DNA from: Chersky-265 sp035275285
GTDB taxonomy: Bacteria > Fibrobacterota > Fibrobacteria > UBA11236
NCBI GenBank assembly: GCA_035275285.1
Contig: DATENA010000018.1
Coordinates: forward strand, 1-11,480
Direction of reading: 5' to 3'
DNA length: 11,480 nt
Below the pieces are notes generated by a model. The model was given only the letters and a program-made list of their open reading frames with translations, was not told where the DNA came from and did not search any database. Below are positions 7,124-11,480 of the stretch, one piece after another (positions within the stretch are counted from its first letter, which is position 1; the number at the start of each line of letters is the position of its first letter). Position numbers and translations under genes: made by a program.

Positions 7124-7435
7124 CTAACCCCGATTCGACCACTTCATAATGTACAGACTCAACCCCATGCCCACGATGCTGCAGGTGTTGAACTTGAGGC
7201 CCAGGCCCAGGCGCAACTTGACCATGTACAGGTCCAGGGCCCAGCCGTCCTTATAGCCGAGGTCCAGTTCCCAGGCTTTGACGAAGAAGTTGCGGATGGG
7301 GTTGTTCATGTCTCCGCCGCTCATCACCCCTATCTGGCCCAGCACCAGCCCCAGCACTTCCCCCAGGATCCCGCCCAGGATCAGCCCCAGCAGGATGAAA
7401 ACCACCAAACGGCCCACGCCTGCGCTTCTATTCAT
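7124..7435 (-). CDS. DUF4321-like small membrane protein
   Basis: This encodes 103 residues. Helix 1 (about 9-33) carries a glycine ladder at G17, G21, G25, G29 and G33, with a lone acidic residue E26 in the middle. A polar stretch of about 45 residues follows, including GYKDGWALDLYMVKL. A second hydrophobic segment near the C-terminus has the pattern LRLGLGLKFNTCSIVGMGLSL. The glycine-rich first helix ending in GE, the DL..VKL strand and the GL.LK.N..SI.G ending match what I recall of DUF4321, a family of unknown function in several bacterial phyla. The start has GGAG seven bases upstream of the ATG. It lies downstream of the HtrA gene in the same orientation. I assign no function. Confidence 0.7.
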   Translation of the reverse strand: MNRSAGVGRLVVFILLGLILGGILGEVLGLVLGQIGVMSGGDMNNPIRNFFVKAWELDLGYKDGWALDLYMVKLRLGLGLKFNTCSIVGMGLSLYIMKWSNRG

Positions 7436-7506
7436 GTTCCGACTCCCATCGCCGCGACCCGCGCTGCGTTCAGATTTTTCCCGATGTCCATTGCGTCCGC
7501 CCTCAT
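7432..7506 (-). CDS. Possible 24-residue upstream ORF overlapping the DUF4321 start
   Basis: An ATG at 7506 opens 24 codons (beginning MRADAMDIGKN and ending AAMGVGT) that stop at TGA 7434-7432. It shares the four bases ATGA with the DUF4321 ATG at 7435, the arrangement typical of translational coupling. No clear Shine-Dalgarno sequence precedes it and I recognise no homologue. Internal ATGs exist at codons 6 and 20. It may be a chance frame in the 168-base gap between htrA and DUF4321. Confidence 0.2.
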   Translation of the reverse strand: MRADAMDIGKNLNAARVAAMGVGT

Positions 7507-7537
7507 GGGTGCGCCGTCTTGTTCCGCCGGCTTCGGT

Positions 7538-7557
7538 CCGCGGATTCCGATCCGCGG
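7538..7557. other. Perfect hairpin downstream of htrA
   Basis: CCGCGGAT (7538-7545) and ATCCGCGG (7550-7557) form an 8-bp stem with a four-base loop, 47 bases past the htrA stop on the - strand. No U-run follows, so it may be a 3' stabiliser or processing signal rather than an intrinsic terminator. The rest of 7436-7603 holds only the short ORF noted at 7432-7506. Confidence 0.4.
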
Positions 7558-7603
7558 GCTACGGCTTGATTATCGCTTTCCCGCGGTCCGCATTTCCACC
7601 CGC

Positions 7604-8722
7604 TCAATAGAGCTTCCGCCGCTTCGGCTTTTCCTCGAGCAGGATCGAGGTCTTCCGCTTTTCCTGGCCGCGCAGGTAGAGGATCTCCACCGATTCGCCC
7701 ACCTGGAAAAGCTTGAACACGTCCTGGATGTCCTGCAGGGTGTTGATGCGCTTGCCGGCCACCTCGTAGAGGACGTCCCCGGCCTTGAGGCCGGCCTTGT
7801 CCCCGGGAGACCCCTTGTCGATGCCCGCCACGGTGGCCCCGGGGCGATTCTGGTCCATATTGGGGTCCGCGTAGATCCCGGTGGTGAATTCGCGGATGCG
7901 GCCGTATTGGATCAACTCGTCCATGACCAGCTTGGCCTTCTGGATGGGGATGGCGAACCCCAGGCCGATGGACCCCTGGGATTGCCCGCCCCCGGTGAAG
8001 ATGAAGGTGTTGATGCCGATGAGCTTGCCGTCCACGTTCACCAGGGCGCCGCCGGAATTGCCCGGGTTGATGGACGCGTCGGTCTGGATCATGTTGTGGT
8101 AGTGGACGTCGCTGGTGCTGCTGAAGCTCCGGTTCACGGCGCTGATGACGCCCACCGTCACGGTCGGCTTGGTATCCCCGATCAGGTAGCCGTATGGATT
8201 CCCGATCGCGACCACCCATTCGCCGACCATGTTGTCGGCCTTTTCCTGGATCCGGGCCACCGGCAGGTCCGGAGCCTTGATGCGCACCACGGCCAGATCG
8301 TTGGCATCGTCCGCCCCTATCAGCTTGGCCGGGAACTGCCTGCCGTCGGCCAGGGTCACGGTGATGCCTTCCAGCTCCCCGCCCTCGGAAGCGCCCACCA
8401 CGTGGCTGTTGGTGAGCACGTAACCTTCCTTGGACACGATCACGCCCGATCCCAGGCTGCCGGTTTCCTTGCGCCGGTATTGCGGCCCGAAGAAATCGAA
8501 GAACGGGTCCTGGAAGAAGGAATTGCCGTAGGCGACCACGGTGGATCGGCGCACGGTGATGGAGACCACCGCCGGGGCGGCCTTTTCCGTGGCGACCACG
8601 ATGCCGGTGCGGCGGGATTCCGAAGGGTCGGAACCGGCCCCCGGGGCCGCGGCGGGGTTCGAGGGCGCCAGGGCCGCGGCCAGGGCGAACGTGGAGATGA
8701 GGGTAACCTGTTTAATACTCAT
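7604..8722 (-). CDS. HtrA/DegQ-type periplasmic serine protease with one PDZ domain
   Basis: From the ATG at 8722 the product is 372 residues. Residues 1-26 resemble a Sec signal peptide (MSIKQVTLISTFALAAALA, with an Ala-rich cleavage region). The trypsin-like domain spans about 40-265 and has a complete catalytic triad: H107 in TNSHVV, D142 in NDLAVV and S223 in GNSGGAL. A Phe-rich LA loop (FFQDPFFDFF, 69-78) is present. A single PDZ domain fills about 280-360 (AGLKAGDVLYEVAGK). The protein degrades or refolds damaged envelope proteins; one PDZ fits DegS- or HtrA-like architecture rather than the two-PDZ DegP. An in-frame ATG at 8758 would add 12 residues before the signal core and lengthen the truA overlap. 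I prefer 8722, which overlaps the truA end by 11 bases. The C-terminus is basic (KPKRRKLY). Confidence 0.93.
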   Translation of the reverse strand: MSIKQVTLISTFALAAALAPSNPAAAPGAGSDPSESRRTGIVVATEKAAPAVVSITVRRSTVVAYGNSFFQDPFFDFFGPQYRRKETGSLGSGVIVSKEGYVLTNSHVVGASEGGELEGITVTLADGRQFPAKLIGADDANDLAVVRIKAPDLPVARIQEKADNMVGEWVVAIGNPYGYLIGDTKPTVTVGVISAVNRSFSSTSDVHYHNMIQTDASINPGNSGGALVNVDGKLIGINTFIFTGGGQSQGSIGLGFAIPIQKAKLVMDELIQYGRIREFTTGIYADPNMDQNRPGATVAGIDKGSPGDKAGLKAGDVLYEVAGKRINTLQDIQDVFKLFQVGESVEILYLRGQEKRKTSILLEEKPKRRKLY

Positions 8723-9452
8723 AGTCCCGATAGACGACTTTTTCCAGGCATAAGCCATGGGCCGGGGCCCAGGTGCGTTCGCCCGGGTAGGATCCGGCCA
8801 GGATGTCCTTGATGAGGGCGCCCGGCAGCGCTCCCCGCGCCACGTCGAAGCAGGCTCCCACGATGGATCTCACCATTTTATGGAGAAACCGGTCGGCCTC
8901 GAGGGTCACGGTGAGGAACGCCTCGTCCGCCTCCGCCTCGGCCCGGAGGACCTCGCACAACGTGCTTTTCCCGTCCTCCCTGGGCACGGAGAAATTAGCA
9001 AAATCATGGGGCCCCACAACGTCCCGGAGCGCGCGCCGGAAAAGCCCCAGGTCGAGGGGCATGCCGGGGTGCCAGGAGATGCGCCCGTACAGCGCGGAAG
9101 GCCGCAGCGCGATGCGGTACCGATACAGGCGCGAGATGGCCGAGTAGCGCGCATGGAAATCCGGCGGGCACGCTTCCAGGCGGCGGATGAACACGGCCTC
9201 GGAGGTCAAGGCATTGACGGAACCCTGCACGCGGCGCACGTCCAACCCGTCCGCGCCTTCGAAATGGGCCACCTGCCCGGACCCGTGCACCCCCGCGTCG
9301 GTGCGGCCGGCGCCCACCACGGCCGTGGGGACCCGCAGGCACGTTTCCAGGGCCCGCTCCAGGTCCGCCTGCACGGTGGCCTGGCCCGGCTGGATCTGCC
9401 ATCCCGCGAAGGAAGTGCCCAGATATTCCACGGCGAAGCGATAACGGCCCAT
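8712..9452 (-). CDS. truA: tRNA pseudouridine(38-40) synthase TruA
   Basis: This 246-residue protein isomerises uridines 38-40 in the anticodon arm of many tRNAs to pseudouridine. The family start MGRYRFAVEYLGTSFAGWQ is followed by the catalytic motif GAGRTDAGVHG with D52. Further TruA marks are DFHARYSAISRLYRYRI, HDFANFS, and the C-terminal FLHKMVRSIVG. Length is typical. The frame is open for another 46 codons to an ATG at 9590, but that stretch is Arg/Pro-rich and has no family similarity, so the ATG at 9452 is used. There is no Shine-Dalgarno sequence; TAAATT lies eight bases before the ATG. The 3' end overlaps the start of the htrA gene by 11 bases. It follows the FliK-like gene by 83 bases. 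Confidence 0.95.
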   Translation of the reverse strand: MGRYRFAVEYLGTSFAGWQIQPGQATVQADLERALETCLRVPTAVVGAGRTDAGVHGSGQVAHFEGADGLDVRRVQGSVNALTSEAVFIRRLEACPPDFHARYSAISRLYRYRIALRPSALYGRISWHPGMPLDLGLFRRALRDVVGPHDFANFSVPREDGKSTLCEVLRAEAEADEAFLTVTLEADRFLHKMVRSIVGACFDVARGALPGALIKDILAGSYPGERTWAPAHGLCLEKVVYRDYEY

Positions 9453-9460
9453 GGCGGGAA

Positions 9461-9466
9461 AATTTA
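9461..9466 (-). promoter_or_regulatory. Weak -10-like hexamer before truA
   Basis: On the - strand, TAAATT (9466-9461) matches the -10 consensus at 4/6. It is the only AT-rich element in an otherwise GC-rich 83-base gap and sits eight bases before the ATG. No -35 box is visible at normal spacing. It is reported because two other starts in the window show the same layout. Confidence 0.2.
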
Positions 9467-9535
9467 GCAATCGGACCGGGGATCGGTGGCCGGGTGCGGG
9501 ACGCCGGCCGGGGAGTGGAGGGAACCGGGACCGGA

Positions 9536-11480
9536 TCAGCCCATCAGGTCCAGATTGGTCCCGTCGGACAGGCTCGCCGGGCGCGTCCAACCGGGATCCG
9601 GGATCGCGGGGCCGGCTTCCGGCAGCAGCTCATAGCTCCAGGCCGTCACGTGGAAATCCATCAAGGCCAGGCTCTTCTCCAGCTCCGGCAAGGATCGGGA
9701 AAGCAGATCGCGCACGTCGTGGAATTGATTGCGGAAGTCCAGCTTGGCGCCCTTGGGCTCCCAGGAAACCGCCACGTTAACCTGGCCCATGTTCCTGGCC
9801 CGGGTCTCGACCCGCACCTGCAAGGGAGCCTTGGGCCCGGCCTTCCCGCGCCCCTGGTTCCCGCCGCCCCGCTCCCAGGTCACCTGCAGGTTCCGCCATT
9901 CCTGGCCCTGGTAGAAATAGAACTGGGACGGACGGCCCTCCTGGATCTGATCCTCCCGCGGGAACGCATGGGCCACCGCCTGCAGCAGGAACCTGGCCGC
10001 CTCATGCTCCTTGCCCGCCGTCGCCGGCGACGAGGCGTCGCGGGCCAGCTTCGCCACGTCCTCCGCGCGGAAGGCCTCCGGCAGCAGCTTTTTCAGCCAC
10101 GCCGCCGTGGCTTCCGGCGATTCGCCCGCATGGGATGCGGCCGACAGGAGCGCTTCCACCGCCGCCGGGACCGGGTCCCGCGCACCCCTGCCCTGCGCCG
10201 TGCCGTCCGCGGCCAGGTGCAACGCCGTGCGGGCGCGGAGCAGGGAGGCGTCCTGATCGGGCCGCAGGTTCCGCAGCAGCTTCATCATCGCCTGGGGATC
10301 CCGCACGGCATCGCCCCATGCCCTGGCCTGCCGTTCCGGTTGCAGCGCGTCCCGGGGATAGGCCACGAACAGCTTCAGCAGCCCGTCCAACTCCTTCTGA
10401 TCGGGAATGCCCGCGGGCTTGCCGTCCGCCGCGGGCGGATGCAACCGGCCGCTTTGCGCCACCACCTCGCCGAAATCCTCCACCAATTGCCCGTAATAAG
10501 GCTCGCCGCGGAAATCCTGCAGGTAATGGGAAGCCAGCAGCATCCCTTGCTTCAGATCCCCGGAAGCCCCCGCCATGGCGGTGCGCAGCCCCGCCGGCAA
10601 GGAGATCGCCGGATCGCTGAACCGGGCCTGCACGCGCCCTCCCCGCCGTTCCAACTGGAAATCCGTGAACACCCCCGGCTCCAGGGACTGAGAGGAAAAC
10701 ACCTCCATGGTCCTGCCGCCCATGTCCAGCACGTACCGATACATGGGCTCATTGCGGGGAGGACCGCCGAATTGCAAACGCTGCATGGGCGTGAGGAAAC
10801 CGTCCGCCTGCCGTTTGTCCACAATGCGCCCGAACCAAGGAGCATGATCCGGACCGGACTCGGCGGGCATGAAAGTACCCGTATTGCCGGCCAGGGCCGC
10901 ACGCACCGGCGCCTGCACGGCGTTTCCTCCGGACCCCCGCCCCTCGCCCGCCGGCATCGGATTCGGATCGGGAGGCACCCATGCGGAAGCCTTCATCCGG
11001 TTCGCCAAGGTCTTCAACAATTCCAACAGCGGCGCCTTCGCCGCCGCCTCGCCCGGCCCCGCTTCCAAGGCATCCATCAACGCGGACATCGCCCCCGGAT
11101 CCAGCCCCGCCAAGGCCGGCCCCAGCATCTCCTTGCCACCCTGCTTGTCCATGGCCTTCTGCATCAATTGCGGCAACGTCAAGCGCATCAAGGCGCCCCG
11201 CGCCGCCGCATCCGCCGGCGCGCCGGAAGCCTTGCCGCCCGCCATCCACTGCACCAGGTTCTCCTCGAAAGCCCGCAGATCCTTGAGGGAGGACATGTTC
11301 TGGGGTAACGTGTAGCCTACCCCCGCCGCATCCCCCTGCGCCGAAGGCATGGGCCCCTTCTCGACCGTCACGGCCCCATTGCCGGGAAAGGAAAGCCGCA
11401 CCTTCTCCCCGGCCTGGAAATCCCCTTCGGCCTGGAAACGGATTTTCCCCTGGGAGAACCGGACCTCAAGGGTTTGGACC
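9536..11480 (-). CDS. FliK-like C-terminal domain protein, 5' end outside the window
   Basis: The frame is open to the right edge; 647 residues are visible. The first visible residues (VQTLEVRFSQGKIRFQAEG, then a GEKVRLSF strand) look like a small beta domain of the kind seen near the start of large FliK-like proteins. An internal GTG at 11401 is therefore probably not the true start. The middle is Ala/Gly/Pro-rich with helical stretches and few recognisable motifs. From about 525 to 620 the pattern fits the hook-length control (Flg_hook) C-terminal domain: FYFYQGQEWRNLQVTWE, then PLQVRVETRARNMGQVNVAV, and finally LPELEKSLALMDFHVTAW. FliK measures the flagellar hook and switches export specificity. 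No other flagellar gene is in the window, so a non-flagellar secretion or unknown role remains possible. The gene lies 83 bases upstream of truA with no convincing terminator between them. Confidence 0.65.
   Translation of the reverse strand, partial: VQTLEVRFSQGKIRFQAEGDFQAGEKVRLSFPGNGAVTVEKGPMPSAQGDAAGVGYTLPQNMSSLKDLRAFEENLVQWMAGGKASGAPADAAARGALMRLTLPQLMQKAMDKQGGKEMLGPALAGLDPGAMSALMDALEAGPGEAAAKAPLLELLKTLANRMKASAWVPPDPNPMPAGEGRGSGGNAVQAPVRAALAGNTGTFMPAESGPDHAPWFGRIVDKRQADGFLTPMQRLQFGGPPRNEPMYRYVLDMGGRTMEVFSSQSLEPGVFTDFQLERRGGRVQARFSDPAISLPAGLRTAMAGASGDLKQGMLLASHYLQDFRGEPYYGQLVEDFGEVVAQSGRLHPPAADGKPAGIPDQKELDGLLKLFVAYPRDALQPERQARAWGDAVRDPQAMMKLLRNLRPDQDASLLRARTALHLAADGTAQGRGARDPVPAAVEALLSAASHAGESPEATAAWLKKLLPEAFRAEDVAKLARDASSPATAGKEHEAARFLLQAVAHAFPREDQIQEGRPSQFYFYQGQEWRNLQVTWERGGGNQGRGKAGPKAPLQVRVETRARNMGQVNVAVSWEPKGAKLDFRNQFHDVRDLLSRSLPELEKSLALMDFHVTAWSYELLPEAGPAIPDPGWTRPASLSDGTNLDLMG

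Noticed and set aside
9453..9590. TruA N-terminal extension to the ATG at 9590
   Set aside because: The added 46 residues are Arg/Pro/Gly-rich with no family similarity; canonical TruA sequence starts at the ATG at 9452.
9494..11308. A 604-codon open frame on the + strand opposite the FliK-like gene
   Set aside because: Composition is Arg/Gln/His/Pro-rich and without motifs, whereas the - strand frame has coherent domain patterns and continues to the window edge.

Overview
The window is GC-rich, densely coding DNA from a Gram-negative (diderm) bacterium. A lipoprotein signal with a lipobox, a periplasmic HtrA-type protease and an NlpC/P60 wall hydrolase point to an outer-membrane-bearing cell. 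The fragment at the left edge resembles the tiny lysine/arginine-rich AURKAIP1/COX24-domain proteins that I recall chiefly from Bacteroidota and relatives. Together with the high GC and DUF4321- and HtrA-like neighbours, this suggests a GC-rich member of the FCB group (Fibrobacterota or Gemmatimonadota, for example). The phylum call is inference. No rRNA, tRNA, CRISPR, IS element or prophage gene was seen, and codon use looks uniform, so this reads as core chromosome.

Layout. On the + strand, 1-65 is the end of the small basic protein gene, followed by a strong intrinsic terminator (130-160). Next comes recD2 (187-2388), an SF1B DNA helicase. Everything else is on the - strand. Read in the direction of transcription from the right edge, it runs: a large gene with a FliK-like C-terminal domain (9536-11480, start outside the window); truA; an htrA/degQ-type protease overlapping the end of truA; a small DUF4321-like membrane protein; a structured intergenic stretch with a long imperfect hairpin (6984-7041); gatA; an NlpC/P60 lipoprotein; pheA; rph, 2 bases after pheA; and an orphan HAMP-domain membrane protein whose 3' end overlaps that of recD2 by 4 bases.

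The genes are mostly housekeeping: translation fidelity (gatA, truA), RNA 3'-end processing (rph), phenylalanine synthesis (pheA), DNA repair (recD2) and envelope maintenance (htrA, NlpC/P60). They do not form one pathway. Three transcription units are likely on the - strand: fliK-like/truA/htrA/DUF4321; gatA/nlpC possibly continuing into pheA/rph; and the HAMP gene alone. A recurring detail is that the HAMP gene and pheA have -10-like hexamers 6 nt upstream of ATG and no Shine-Dalgarno sequence, as expected of leaderless mRNAs. By contrast DUF4321, gatA and nlpC have recognisable Shine-Dalgarno sequences.

I did not find a clearly new multi-gene system. The most worthwhile items are the hairpin/heptad repeat upstream of gatA, a 9-bp minisatellite that lengthens a loop in the PheA ACT domain, the FliK-like protein beside truA, the standalone HAMP protein, and the leaderless-type starts.
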